Shown here piece after piece: positions 38,545-47,812 of a DNA stretch of 64,000 nt (its first letter is position 1; the number at the start of each line of letters is the position of its first letter). The notes beneath the pieces are model-generated. The model was not told where the DNA came from. It did not search any database and saw only the letters and a program-made list of their open reading frames with translations. This DNA is from Pseudomonas sp. FEN (GTDB lineage: Bacteria > Pseudomonadota > Gammaproteobacteria > Pseudomonadales > Pseudomonadaceae), in NCBI RefSeq assembly GCF_904067045.1, contig NZ_CAJFDC010000014.1:124001-188000 (forward strand). The letters run 5' to 3'. A program made the translations under genes and the position numbers.

Positions 38545-39843
38545 TTATTTTTCGACGATGGCGGTCACGCCCAGCCCGCCGGCGGCACAAATGGATATCA
38601 GCCCGCGGCCCTGGCCACGCTGGTCAATCGCCTTGGCCAGGGTTGCCAGTAGCCGCCCCCCAGTGGCGGCAAACGGATGCCCGCAGGCCAGGGAGCCGCC
38701 ATTGACGTTGAGCTTGTTGCGGTCAATCGAACCCAACGCCGCGTCCAGGCCAAGGCGTTCGCGGCAATAGCCGGGATCTTCCCAGGCTTTGAGGGTACAG
38801 AGCACCTGGGCGGCGAAGGCTTCGTGGATCTCGTAGAAGTCAAAGTCCTGCAAGGTCAGGCCCTCGCGGGCGAGCATCCGCGGCACGGCGTAGGCCGGTG
38901 CCATCAGCAGCCCCTCGCTGCCATCGACAAAGTTCACCGCCGCGGTTTCACCGGTACGCAGGTAAGCCAGCACCCGCTGGTTGTTCGCCTGCGCCCACGC
39001 CTCGCTCGCCAACAGCACTACCGAGGCGCCATCGGTCAGCGGCGTCGAGTTGCCGGCGGTCAGGGTGCCGCTGCGCTTGTCGTAAGCCGGCCCGAGGCCG
39101 GCGAGCCTCTCCAGACTGGCATCGGCACGCAGGTTGTTATCGCGTGTCAACCCACGATACGGGCTGATCAGGTCATCGAAGAAACCCCGTTGATAGGCGG
39201 CAGCGAGGCGTAGGTGACTGCTCAGCGCCAATTCGTCCTGAGCCAAACGAGAGATCTGCCAGCGCTTGGCCATCTCTTCACAATGCTCGCCCATGGACAG
39301 CCCCGTGCGCGGTTCACCATTGCGCGGCGGCAGCGGCTTGAAGAACATCCCCGGACGCACCCCGAGCAGGCTGCGTAGCCGCTCGCCCAGGCTCTTGGCC
39401 CGGTTGGCCCGCAACAGGATCTGGCGCAGGCCCTCGTTGATCGCGATAGGCGCGTCCGAGGTGGTATCGGCACCGCCGGCAACCCCCACGTCGATCTGTC
39501 CGAGGGCGATCTTGTTGGCCACCAGCAACGCCGCTTCAAGGCCGGTGCCGCAGGCTTGCTGCACATCGTAGGCCGGGGTCTGCGGCGCCAGGGTGGTGGA
39601 CAGCAAGGCCTCGCGGGCCAGGTTGAAATCCCGCGAATGCTTGATCACCGCGCCGGCGGCGAACTCCCCCAGCCGCTGCCCCTCGAGGCCGTGGCGATCC
39701 ACCAGCCCCTGCAAGGCGGCCACCAACAGGTCCTGATTGCTGTCCTGGGTGTAAGCCGTATTGGAGCGGGCAAACGGAATGCGATTGCCACCGAGGATGG
39801 CGACCCGACGTACCGGCGCCGGGTTGAAACTGTAGGCACTCAT
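38545..39843 (-). CDS. Acetyl-CoA acyltransferase (thiolase, FadI-like)
   Basis: A 432-residue thiolase that cleaves 3-ketoacyl-CoA. The acylated nucleophile is Cys98 (QQACGTG), the His motif GGSLACGHPFAATG and the second Cys region ICAAGGLG. Length and the N-terminal RIPFARSNTAY fit FadI-type rather than FadA. Its ATG overlaps the stop of the MaoC gene by four bases. Confidence 0.92.
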   Translation of the reverse strand: MSAYSFNPAPVRRVAILGGNRIPFARSNTAYTQDSNQDLLVAALQGLVDRHGLEGQRLGEFAAGAVIKHSRDFNLAREALLSTTLAPQTPAYDVQQACGTGLEAALLVANKIALGQIDVGVAGGADTTSDAPIAINEGLRQILLRANRAKSLGERLRSLLGVRPGMFFKPLPPRNGEPRTGLSMGEHCEEMAKRWQISRLAQDELALSSHLRLAAAYQRGFFDDLISPYRGLTRDNNLRADASLERLAGLGPAYDKRSGTLTAGNSTPLTDGASVVLLASEAWAQANNQRVLAYLRTGETAAVNFVDGSEGLLMAPAYAVPRMLAREGLTLQDFDFYEIHEAFAAQVLCTLKAWEDPGYCRERLGLDAALGSIDRNKLNVNGGSLACGHPFAATGGRLLATLAKAIDQRGQGRGLISICAAGGLGVTAIVEK

Positions 39844-40736
39844 GACCGCTCCCCCTGGATAAAGAGTCCGCGCATATGCGGCTTGTCCCCCGCACTGTTA
39901 CGCACTTCGAATGCATGGCGCGGCCCTGTCGGCGGCACATTCCACAGCGTGACGCTGGCGGGCAGGAAGATGGGCAGCTTGAACTCGCAGACCAGCTCCG
40001 CGACGGTCAAGGGCCGCGGCGCTTGTTGCGCCGCCAGTGCGCGGCCAAGAGTCCACATGCCATGGGCAATGCTCCGTGGAAAGCCGAACAGGCGAGCCCC
40101 GAGCGAGGAAATGTGGATCGGATTGTAATCACCGGATACCCGGGCAAAACTCCGCCCCAGGTTCGCCGGCAACGACCAACGCTGGGTACGCACCAGGGCC
40201 GCCTCATCAAGGTCCAGCGCGTCCGGCCAAGGCTCGCCCAGGGGCGCGGCCACACCACGGCGCAGATACAGGCTTTCACTCTCCCAGACCAGGTTGCCAG
40301 CGCCTTTGGCCCGGGTGACGATCAGCACCGCCTGGCCCCTTGGGTGCGCGACCCAACGCTCGCAATGTACCGCCAGGCGCAAGGCCTGCCCGGACTCCAG
40401 GCGCTGGTACTGGCGAATGCGATTGGCCAGATGGACCATGCCGCTGGCCGGCCAGGGAAAGCTCGGACTGGTCAGCAACAGCAAGTGCAGAGGAAAAGCC
40501 AGGGTATGCGGAAACGACAATGGCACCCCGTGTTCAGGGCGAAAGCCACAGGCCCGGGCATAGCGGGCAATATCCATCTCCAGCAGTTCCACCGCCGGAC
40601 GCAGCAGTCGCTCGTCGGGCAAGCATGCTGGCCCCTCCAGCTTGGGCTTACGCAAACTGCGCAGGCCGTTCCAGAGCAGGCGAGCGCCGGAAGGCGGCGG
40701 GTCGACAATACGCATGCGCGGATCCGTGTTCATCAT
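39840..40736 (-). CDS. MaoC-like (R)-specific enoyl-CoA hydratase
   Basis: A 298-residue hot-dog-fold protein. The C-terminal half carries the hydratase-2 motif FARVSGDYNPIHISSLGARL, with the catalytic Asp and His, followed by AHGMW. The N-terminal half looks like a degenerate second hot dog. Hydratase-2 enzymes make (R)-3-hydroxyacyl-CoA, the opposite configuration to FadB. Start and upstream stop are adjacent (TGAATG), and it overlaps the thiolase gene. Confidence 0.87.
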   Translation of the reverse strand: MMNTDPRMRIVDPPPSGARLLWNGLRSLRKPKLEGPACLPDERLLRPAVELLEMDIARYARACGFRPEHGVPLSFPHTLAFPLHLLLLTSPSFPWPASGMVHLANRIRQYQRLESGQALRLAVHCERWVAHPRGQAVLIVTRAKGAGNLVWESESLYLRRGVAAPLGEPWPDALDLDEAALVRTQRWSLPANLGRSFARVSGDYNPIHISSLGARLFGFPRSIAHGMWTLGRALAAQQAPRPLTVAELVCEFKLPIFLPASVTLWNVPPTGPRHAFEVRNSAGDKPHMRGLFIQGERS

Positions 40737-42089
40737 TCAGGCCCCCAACAGGCTTTGCCCGCAGACGCGGACCACCTGCCCATTGATTCCACCGGAGGCC
40801 GGATGCGCCAGCCAGGCAATGGTTTGCGCCACGTCCTCGGGCTGACCACCCTGGGCCAGCGAGTTCATCCGCCGTCCCGCCTCACGGATCAGCAACGGAA
40901 TCCTGGCGGTCATCTGCGTCTCGATAAACCCCGGTGCCACGCCGTTGACCGTGACCTGCTGGCGCGCCGCCAACGGCGCCAGGCCCTGTACCAGGCCAAT
41001 GACCCCAGCCTTGGAGGTGGCATAGTTGCTCTGCCCCAGGTTGCCGGCGATCCCGGAAATCGACGACACCCCGATAATCCGTCCGCCGGGATTGATCCCC
41101 TGCCCCTCCAGCAAGGCCGTGCTCAATCGCAACGGCGCCTCCAGATTCACCGCCATGACCTTGCGCCAGGCCGCCTCGGTCATTTTCGCCAGGGTCTTGT
41201 CCTGGGTGATGCCGGCGTTGTGCACGACGATATCGAAAGCCCCCTGCTCGCCGACGAACGCCAGCAGCCGCTCGGCCGCCTCGGGCGCGGTGATGTCCAG
41301 GGCCAGCGCGGTTCCCACCAGGGATGCCGCGACTGACTGCAATTCAGCCTCCATGGCGGGGATATCCAGGCAGACGACCTCGGCGCCCTCGCTGGCCAGT
41401 ACCTGGGCGATGGCCAGGCCGATACCGCGACAAGCGCCGGTGACCAGGGCCCGACGCCCCCTCAGTGGTGTGTCCCAGAAAATCTCCTTGGGAAAGTCCA
41501 CCGGTTCGCCGATCCGCACCACCTGACCGCAGACAAAGGCCGAACGCCGGGACAGAAAGAAGCGCACGCTGCTGTCCATCTCCGCCTCGGCACCGGGCTC
41601 GATGTACAGCAGTTGCACGGTAATCGCCCGGCGCAGCTCCTTGCCCAGGGAGCGCACGAACCCCTCCAGGGCCCGTTGTGCCACTTTCTGCGCCAGTGCC
41701 GCGCAGTGTTCCGGCGGCGTGCCGAGGACCAGCACCCGGCCATGGGCGCTCAAGCGCCGGACATTGGCGTGGAAAAAGCGGTACAGCTCGTCCAATTGCA
41801 GCACGTCAGCCAGGCCACTGGCGTCGAACACCAGCCCCTGGACCTTGACCGTGGACGGTGCATCGATGCTGGCCGGTACCGCAGCCACGGTCCCGGTGGC
41901 GGCGAAGATCCGTTGCAACTCGCCTGACAGGCGCCCCTGGGGCCCCGCCGCCAGCACCAGCGGATTGAGCAGGTTGCCTGTCTGGCCTTGGCGATAGCGT
42001 TGCAACGCCAAGGGCTGCGGCAGGCCCAGGGTGCGGGCCAGCCAATGGCCCCAGGGGGTGTTAGTGAAAGCAAGATAACCGTCAGCCAT
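40737..42089 (-). CDS. 3-oxoacyl reductase, long FabG4 type
   Basis: A 450-residue SDR with an N-terminal degenerate Rossmann domain of about 210 residues and a canonical SDR domain: VTGACRGIGLA, HNAGITQDKTL, Ser in GVSSISGIAG, and QSNYATSKAG with Tyr-x3-Lys. This matches FabG4, which works on CoA esters. Paired with the MaoC protein it would oxidise (R)-3-hydroxyacyl-CoA. It starts 33 bases after the acyl-CoA dehydrogenase stop. Confidence 0.9.
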   Translation of the reverse strand: MADGYLAFTNTPWGHWLARTLGLPQPLALQRYRQGQTGNLLNPLVLAAGPQGRLSGELQRIFAATGTVAAVPASIDAPSTVKVQGLVFDASGLADVLQLDELYRFFHANVRRLSAHGRVLVLGTPPEHCAALAQKVAQRALEGFVRSLGKELRRAITVQLLYIEPGAEAEMDSSVRFFLSRRSAFVCGQVVRIGEPVDFPKEIFWDTPLRGRRALVTGACRGIGLAIAQVLASEGAEVVCLDIPAMEAELQSVAASLVGTALALDITAPEAAERLLAFVGEQGAFDIVVHNAGITQDKTLAKMTEAAWRKVMAVNLEAPLRLSTALLEGQGINPGGRIIGVSSISGIAGNLGQSNYATSKAGVIGLVQGLAPLAARQQVTVNGVAPGFIETQMTARIPLLIREAGRRMNSLAQGGQPEDVAQTIAWLAHPASGGINGQVVRVCGQSLLGA

Positions 42090-42122
42090 GAATAGATTCC
42101 GCTGGAAAACCGAGAAAAGTCA

Positions 42123-44648
42123 TCAAATAGGGTTGTCGGCGCCCACCCGGCGCTTGCCCGGGCTCCTCTGCGCCTGGTCGATGTGCGCCTGGCGCCGCTG
42201 CAATGCCTCCAGCAGCCCAAAGTCCTGGGGAAAGTCGTCCACCTGGATCGCATGGTCGCCATATTCAACATAGCGCTCGAGCAGTTCACCCTCCTCACCG
42301 CTGATCAGTTGCAAGGCCAGGGCCTTGGCCAACCAGGGCACAAACGCCTCGCGGGAAATCGGCAATGGCGCGACAAGCCCTTGGCGCACCGCCGGTTTCA
42401 GGCGCGCGTCGATCAGGTCCACCTGGGGCAACAACTGGAACGCCAGTTCGCCGTAGGCCAGCTTGTCGATATCCGGCTGCGGGATATAGGAATCGGCCAA
42501 CAGCCGGTCGCGGCTCTCGCCTGGGGTTTGCACCAACTCGGCGACCTCGGCCAGCAGCCGGTCGGAGGGTTTGCGCAAGGCAATCCCAAACGGAAAAGCC
42601 AGGGCGCGGAGCAACCGGCGCGCCGCTTTCGAGGGGTAGTTGTCGAGGGTTTCATCCAGGGCTTCATGGGCCCGCCACAGGGCATCCTGGGCCGCCCAGT
42701 GCACCAGCGGCAGATCCTCCCGGGGCCGGCCGTCGTCTTCGAAACGCTTGAGCACGCAGGACAGGATGTACAGCTGCGAGAGGATATCGCCGAGCCGCCC
42801 GGTGATGCTTTCCTTGCGTTTGAGCGCACCGCCCAGTACGCCCATGGAAATATCCGAAACCAGGGCCAGCGCCACCGACAAGCGCCCGGCCTGCCGATAA
42901 TAAGCGGCCAGGGCCGGCTCGGTTTGCGCCGGGGCCTTGAGCAACCGGCCCGCCGTCAATCCATGCACCAAGGCTCGTACCGTGTTGGCCAGGACAAAGC
43001 CGAGATGGCCGAACATCGCCCGGTCAAAGGCCTCCAGCCCCTCACGGCCCTGGCGGCGAGCTGCCTCCATTTCACGCAACACATAGGGATGGCAGCGAAT
43101 CAGCCCCTGGCCGTAGATGATCAGGCAGCGGGTCATGATGTTCGCGCCCTCCACCGTGATGGCAATCGGGCTTTGCTGATAGGCCCGAGCGAGGAAGTTG
43201 TTCGGCCCCATGCAAATGCCCTTGCCCGCGACGATGTCCATGCCGTCGTTGACAATGGCGCGGGCCCGTTCGGTGACGTGGTACTTGGCGATGGCGGAGA
43301 TCACCGAGGGTTTCTCGCCAGCATCCAGAGCGGCTACCGAGACCTTGCGCACCGCATCACAGGCGTACAGGTGCCCGGCCATGCGCGCCAGTGGCGCCTG
43401 CACGCCTTCGAATTTGCCGATGGGCAGCCCGAACTGCTTGCGCATCGCGGCATAGGCGCTGGTGCCACGCACGGCAATCTTGCCCAGGCCGACATTCGCC
43501 GAGGGCAGCGAAATCGCCCGACCGGCGGCCAGGCACTCCATCAGCATGCGCCAGCCGTTGCCCACCTGCTCGCGACCGCCGATCACCCAGTCCAGGGGAA
43601 TAAAGACCTCCTTGCCCTGGGTCGGACCGTTCTGGAACACCGCATTGAGCGGCCAGTGCCGACGACCGTGGCGCACCCCCGGATGGGACGTGGGGATCAG
43701 CGCGCAGGTGATCCCCAGGCTGCCCGGACTGCCCAGCAAGCCGTCGGGATCTTCGGCGCGGAACGCCAGGCCGAGCACCGTGGCAATCGGTCCCAGGGTG
43801 ATATAGCGCTTGTCCCAGGTGACACTGAAACCCAGCACCTCCTGGCCCTCGAAGCGCCCCTTGCAGACCACCCCGAGATCCGGAATCGCCCCGGCATCGG
43901 AACCGGCATAGGGACTGGTGAGGGCGAAACAGGGAATGTCCTCGCCTCGGGCCAGGCGTGGCAGGTAGTACTGGCGCTGGGCCTCGGTGCCATAATGCAG
44001 GAGCAGTTCGGCCGGGCCCAGGGAGTTGGGGACCATCACCGAGATCGCCGCCGCCGAACAGCGGGTCGACAGCTTCATCACTACCTGGGAGTGGGCGTAG
44101 TGGGAGAAGCCCTTGCCGCCGTATTGCCGGGGAATGATCATGCCGAGAAAGCCGGCCTCCCGGGTGTACTGCCAGGCCTGGGGCGACAGGTCCTGCCAGA
44201 CCTGGGTGGTTTCCCAGTCGTTGGCGATGTCACAGAGGGCTTCCACCTCGTTGTCGAGGAAGGCTTGTTCCTCCTCGCTCAAGCACGCCGGCGCGGCGCT
44301 CAGCAGGCGCTCCCAGCGCGGCTTGCCGCTGAACAGCTCGGCGTCCCACCAGACCGTCCCGGATTCGATCGCCGCGCGCTCGGTGTCGGACATGGCCGGC
44401 ATGATCTGGCGGAACAGGACCTGGGCCTTGCGTGAGAGCAAGGCCCGGCGCAAGGGTTTGATCGCCAGTACCACGGCCGGAGCCAGGAGCGTCAGCACGC
44501 CGATGGCCATGCCCGGCAATCCGACCACGCCGAATAGATAACCACCGGCCAACCAGACCAGCACACCGCCCAACCACAGGCTCGCGGGCGCCTGTCGATA
44601 CCCCAGGGCCAAGGCCCCCGCCACAGCCAGCAACAACCAGAAAGTCAT
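42123..44648 (-). CDS. fadE: Acyl-CoA dehydrogenase, long FadE type
   Basis: The product has 841 residues. N-terminal hydrophobic segments (FWLLLAVAGALALGY and the following PAVVLAIKPL) suggest membrane association. The dehydrogenase core from about residue 110 reads IPRQYGGKGFSHYAHS, FALTSPYAGSDAGAIPD and GLGKIAVRGTSAYAAMRKQFGLP in part, and a FadE-specific C-terminal region follows. It catalyses the first, FAD-linked step of beta-oxidation. ATG 44648 with AGAGGTG upstream is preferred to a longer frame from 44723. It is the first gene of the operon. Confidence 0.92.
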   Translation of the reverse strand: MTFWLLLAVAGALALGYRQAPASLWLGGVLVWLAGGYLFGVVGLPGMAIGVLTLLAPAVVLAIKPLRRALLSRKAQVLFRQIMPAMSDTERAAIESGTVWWDAELFSGKPRWERLLSAAPACLSEEEQAFLDNEVEALCDIANDWETTQVWQDLSPQAWQYTREAGFLGMIIPRQYGGKGFSHYAHSQVVMKLSTRCSAAAISVMVPNSLGPAELLLHYGTEAQRQYYLPRLARGEDIPCFALTSPYAGSDAGAIPDLGVVCKGRFEGQEVLGFSVTWDKRYITLGPIATVLGLAFRAEDPDGLLGSPGSLGITCALIPTSHPGVRHGRRHWPLNAVFQNGPTQGKEVFIPLDWVIGGREQVGNGWRMLMECLAAGRAISLPSANVGLGKIAVRGTSAYAAMRKQFGLPIGKFEGVQAPLARMAGHLYACDAVRKVSVAALDAGEKPSVISAIAKYHVTERARAIVNDGMDIVAGKGICMGPNNFLARAYQQSPIAITVEGANIMTRCLIIYGQGLIRCHPYVLREMEAARRQGREGLEAFDRAMFGHLGFVLANTVRALVHGLTAGRLLKAPAQTEPALAAYYRQAGRLSVALALVSDISMGVLGGALKRKESITGRLGDILSQLYILSCVLKRFEDDGRPREDLPLVHWAAQDALWRAHEALDETLDNYPSKAARRLLRALAFPFGIALRKPSDRLLAEVAELVQTPGESRDRLLADSYIPQPDIDKLAYGELAFQLLPQVDLIDARLKPAVRQGLVAPLPISREAFVPWLAKALALQLISGEEGELLERYVEYGDHAIQVDDFPQDFGLLEALQRRQAHIDQAQRSPGKRRVGADNPI

Positions 44649-44768
44649 GGGCACACCTCTTTGAACATTCAGGAAAACCACGGGCGCCAATCGCTGATGG
44701 CCCGCTGGGTCAGCCATCTCCATAACGGCTGACCGACCTCTACCTTACAAAGAACAGACTCGTTTTAA

Positions 44769-44795
44769 AATTATTTTTTAAATTAATATTTAATT
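44769..44795. promoter_or_regulatory. AT-rich element upstream of the beta-oxidation operon
   Basis: A 14-base run, AATTATTTTTTAAA (44769-44782), followed by ATTTAATT (44788-44795) recurs at 50483-50506, in front of the monooxygenase gene. The DNA is strikingly AT-rich compared with its surroundings. It should hold the fadE promoter. Confidence 0.5.
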
Positions 44796-44807
44796 CTGAG
44801 ACCAACA

Positions 44808-44828
44808 AAAAACCGACCGGGTCGGTTT
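44808..44828 (-). terminator. Terminator of the FadL-like gene
   Basis: AAACCGAC (44810-44817), CGG, GTCGGTTT (44821-44828) forms an 8-bp stem. On the minus strand it is followed by TTTTTT, so it ends the FadL transcript before the fadE promoter. Confidence 0.75.
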
Positions 44829-44862
44829 CTGGGAGGAGCTTGCAATCAAGGCAAAACACGCC

Positions 44863-44938
44863 CCTGCAGGAGCCGGCTTGCTGGCGATGGCGGCGGTGAA
44901 TCTTGCATCACCATCGCCAGCAGGCTGGCTCCTACAGG
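44863..44938. repeat. BIME/REP pair
   Basis: The 28-base arms at 44863-44890 (starting CCTGCAGGAGCC, ending CTGGCGATGG) and 44911-44938 (ending CTCCTACAGG) are inverted with few mismatches. It belongs to the same REP family as 36031-36125 and lies after the FadL-like gene. Confidence 0.82.
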
Positions 44939-44985
44939 TTTTGCGGCGCTGTCAAATAATCCGATAGATCAGACAGCGACGCCTC

Positions 44986-46428
44986 TCAGAACTTGTAGGT
45001 TGCCGAGAGACTGACCACTTCGCCGGAGGCATCTACCTTGCCGTCGAGCGTGGAGCCACCCAGACGATCCACGTTCTGGGTACGGATCGGGGACTCCTTC
45101 ACAAACTGCCGCGAATATGCGCCGTCGATACTCAATCCTGGGATTTCCTTGATTTCATAGCCAAAGCCCAGTGAGGTAAACCAGCGGTCGTTGTCCGGGA
45201 TCCGGGGATCGCGGGTCGAGTCGCGGGTTGGTGTCTGGTCGAAGGCCACGCCGGCGCGCAGCGTCAGGCGATCAGTGAACCTATAGTCGCCGCCCAGCGA
45301 GTACATCATGCTGTCCTTGTAGTTATAAGGAATGGAGACGATGAGGTTGCCATCGGACTTCAGCGTCAGGTTCTTGAAAGAAGACCACTGGGTCCAGGTC
45401 GCACTGAGGCCCAAGGTGAAACGGTCACTGAACACGTGTACCCAATCCAGGCCGGCCGTGGCGGGGATATCCAGCTGGGTGGTGGCGTTGGCACCGTCGG
45501 GATTGAGCTTGAGTCCGGGATAGGCCAGCCCCACCAGCGTCTCACCGTTGGGACCCACTGGCAGAGTGGTGTACTCCCTGCCGAGCGCATCGGCGTAAAT
45601 ATTGTATTTACCCTCCAGCTTGTTCTTGATCTTGGCGTGATAGTTCAGCCCAAGGGTATCCCGATCGGTCGGTTTCCAGACCACCCCGGTAAACCAGCCG
45701 ACCGAGGTGTTGTCCACCTTGACACGCATCAGGTTCGAGCCGGCACCCGACGGGAAGGGAATGCCCCCCAGCCCCGGGGACAAGGCCGCCGCGCCGGTCA
45801 GGTTGAGGTTCTGGCTGACGAAGCCATTGGTGTGCTGCACGATGACACCGCCGCCCACCGAAAAGGCGTCGTTGACTTTGAACGAAAGCGAGCCCGTGAG
45901 ACCCACGGTTTCGATCTTGGTATCCACCGCAAAGTCACGTCCTTTCCAGCCATCGTCCCAGGTACTGCGCATCCCCTGCGGAATAACCTGACTAAGACCA
46001 AAGGAAAACCGATCATTGATCGGTATGACCATGAATCCGGTTGGCAGCCAGGCAGTAAAACCACCTTCGCCACCGTCGCCGGTCAGGGGCACGGGATCGC
46101 CAGTAGATCCATCGGGATTGACGGGTGTGATGGACGCTGGATTGCCCTGATAATCGGTAGCGGTCCCCTTGTACTTCAATTTTATACGGGCATAGTCGAC
46201 CGTGAACTGCGCGACATTCTGATCAATGAAAGCCATCGCCGCCGGGTTGTTGTAGGCCGCGCTGGGATCGTTCTTGAACAGTGATCCACCACCGAAAGCT
46301 CGCCCCCAACCAGGTGCACCGTAGGTGGGTGTCGAAAAGCCACCGGCCTGAACAGGCCCTGCAATCACCAACCCGCCCCAAATAGCCAACACCGTAGCGA
46401 CGTGCAATTGTTGTTTCTTATTATTCAT
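44986..46428 (-). CDS. FadL/OmpP1-family outer-membrane transporter
   Basis: A 480-residue outer-membrane beta-barrel with signal peptide (LVIAGPVQAGG). The FadL N-terminal plug is visible (GAPGWGRAFGGGSLFKNDPSAAYNNPAAMAF). The barrel ends with an aromatic residue (LSATYKF). It imports long-chain fatty acids or hydrocarbons. AAGGAG lies before the ATG. It sits between the PraB-like genes and the beta-oxidation operon, which supports a hydrophobic-substrate role. Confidence 0.9.
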   Translation of the reverse strand: MNNKKQQLHVATVLAIWGGLVIAGPVQAGGFSTPTYGAPGWGRAFGGGSLFKNDPSAAYNNPAAMAFIDQNVAQFTVDYARIKLKYKGTATDYQGNPASITPVNPDGSTGDPVPLTGDGGEGGFTAWLPTGFMVIPINDRFSFGLSQVIPQGMRSTWDDGWKGRDFAVDTKIETVGLTGSLSFKVNDAFSVGGGVIVQHTNGFVSQNLNLTGAAALSPGLGGIPFPSGAGSNLMRVKVDNTSVGWFTGVVWKPTDRDTLGLNYHAKIKNKLEGKYNIYADALGREYTTLPVGPNGETLVGLAYPGLKLNPDGANATTQLDIPATAGLDWVHVFSDRFTLGLSATWTQWSSFKNLTLKSDGNLIVSIPYNYKDSMMYSLGGDYRFTDRLTLRAGVAFDQTPTRDSTRDPRIPDNDRWFTSLGFGYEIKEIPGLSIDGAYSRQFVKESPIRTQNVDRLGGSTLDGKVDASGEVVSLSATYKF

Positions 46429-46483
46429 GCCTCACTCCTTATTATTATCAACCGTAACAGGTCATCCGGTTCAACAGCGCTCA

Positions 46484-46509
46484 ACAGACGCCTCCGAGAA
46501 GGCGCCTGT
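46484..46509 (-). terminator. Weak hairpin after the first PraB-like gene
   Basis: ACAGACGCCT (46484-46493) pairs with AGGCGCCTGT (46500-46509) with one mismatch. There is no T run. Confidence 0.4.
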
Positions 46510-46549
46510 CTTATCAACGAGTGATCAGCACGTTGTTTTCAAAGCGACC

Positions 46550-47032
46550 TCAGGGATTGGTGATGACGAAGGTCGGATTAGGTGCGACGTTGAGCGCGGT
46601 GATGGTGCAGCTCCCAACGGCCTGGGCACTTGGAACAGTCAACGCGCCGCCGCCATAACTGGTGTTGATCGTGGCGGTACCGCAGTTTGAAACGATACTG
46701 AAGCTGACACCGGACACCGTTGCCGTGCTGGTACTGGTAGGTGTCAGTGTCCATGGCAGGTTCTGCATCACTGGTACACCGCACAAGGCATTGGAACCAC
46801 TAACAGTGGCAGCGGTAATCGACGCCGTGGCTCCGTTGGCGGCAGTCTTGCCGGTGAACGTAATGTTGCAGGTCACTGGCAGATTGAACGAGGCCGGAGA
46901 TTTCACCGTAATGGTGCCTGGTGCGGTGAAGTTGGTGTTCACTGGGGTAATGGTTGCAGCATTGACCATGGATGCCGCGCCTAAGCAGACAGCAATGGCC
47001 GTGAACGACATGAGTGTTTTAAGAACTTTCAT
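46550..47032 (-). CDS. praB: Alkane oxidation activator, PraB-like
   Basis: A 160-residue secreted protein with signal peptide (CLGAASMVNA). The mature part is Thr/Ser-rich with four Cys likely to form disulfides (LPVTCNITF, NALCGVPV, VSNCGTA, VGSCTITA). It matches the PraB family of Pseudomonas, described as stimulating growth on n-alkanes. AGGAATAACAACA precedes the ATG. A second member follows upstream, then alkB. Confidence 0.8.
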   Translation of the reverse strand: MKVLKTLMSFTAIAVCLGAASMVNAATITPVNTNFTAPGTITVKSPASFNLPVTCNITFTGKTAANGATASITAATVSGSNALCGVPVMQNLPWTLTPTSTSTATVSGVSFSIVSNCGTATINTSYGGGALTVPSAQAVGSCTITALNVAPNPTFVITNP

Positions 47033-47181
47033 TGTTGTTATTCCTCACATGTTATGGCGATTCATTTCGCCAGGGGGTTATGGCCGTTAATGGACAACAC
47101 GGAGTAATGCGACAGCAACAGCGACCGAGCTTCCCTTGCCAGCCAAACTTTCAATTTTTACTAAACAACGGGTTATTCCGT

Positions 47182-47673
47182 TCAGGGCACAACCCGAAAA
47201 GTCGGCGGCATCTGGATCGATACCGTCTTGATGGTGCAACCGCCGTCCAGCGCTACCGAGACCGCCTGGAGTTTTCCGCTACTGTTGCTCCAAGTCCCGT
47301 CCGCCGTGCTCGGCCCACAGTCACCACCCACGAACGGGGCGTGCACCGTGACCTGGATACCGGACATAGAGCCGCTACCGTCGTCCTTGGCCACCAACTT
47401 CCAGGGCAGGTGCGTGGCCTCGACCTGGCCACACTTCAGGCCGCCATCGAAACCCACTTTCTCGACACTGGCATAACTACCGTCGGCGCTGATCCGACCG
47501 CTGACTTCAATCGTACAGTCGGCATTGATAATGCTCTTGGCGAAACTGATCGGGCCCTTGGCGCTGAACTCGGTATTGGCCGGCTCCATACGCGCGGCGG
47601 CAAACGCCGGCGCCACGGGCAAAAAAACCAGCAGTACCGCCAACACTCGAATGGCTAATAGAACTTTATGCAT
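47182..47673 (-). CDS. PraB-like secreted protein, second copy
   Basis: A 163-residue exported protein, signal peptide ending AFAA. It shares the PraB layout: the N-terminal block PANTEFSAKGPISF compares with PVNTNFTAPGTITV in the neighbour, both keep LPWKL/LPWTL, and the Cys spacing agrees. The two proteins are diverged tandem paralogues. A strong AAGGAGG precedes the ATG. It lies 139 bases downstream of alkB in the same direction. Confidence 0.75.
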   Translation of the reverse strand: MHKVLLAIRVLAVLLVFLPVAPAFAAARMEPANTEFSAKGPISFAKSIINADCTIEVSGRISADGSYASVEKVGFDGGLKCGQVEATHLPWKLVAKDDGSGSMSGIQVTVHAPFVGGDCGPSTADGTWSNSSGKLQAVSVALDGGCTIKTVSIQMPPTFRVVP

Positions 47674-47812
47674 GGTTGACCTCCTTCCCGTTATTTATTG
47701 TTTTATCGGGGCACTTGCTTCTTTCCGGTGAATGCCACAGGCCACTATTGGCGCGCGCCTCCCCTTCATGCGCACGTTCAAGACTGAGCATGTTGTTTTG
47801 TAACTCTATTTT

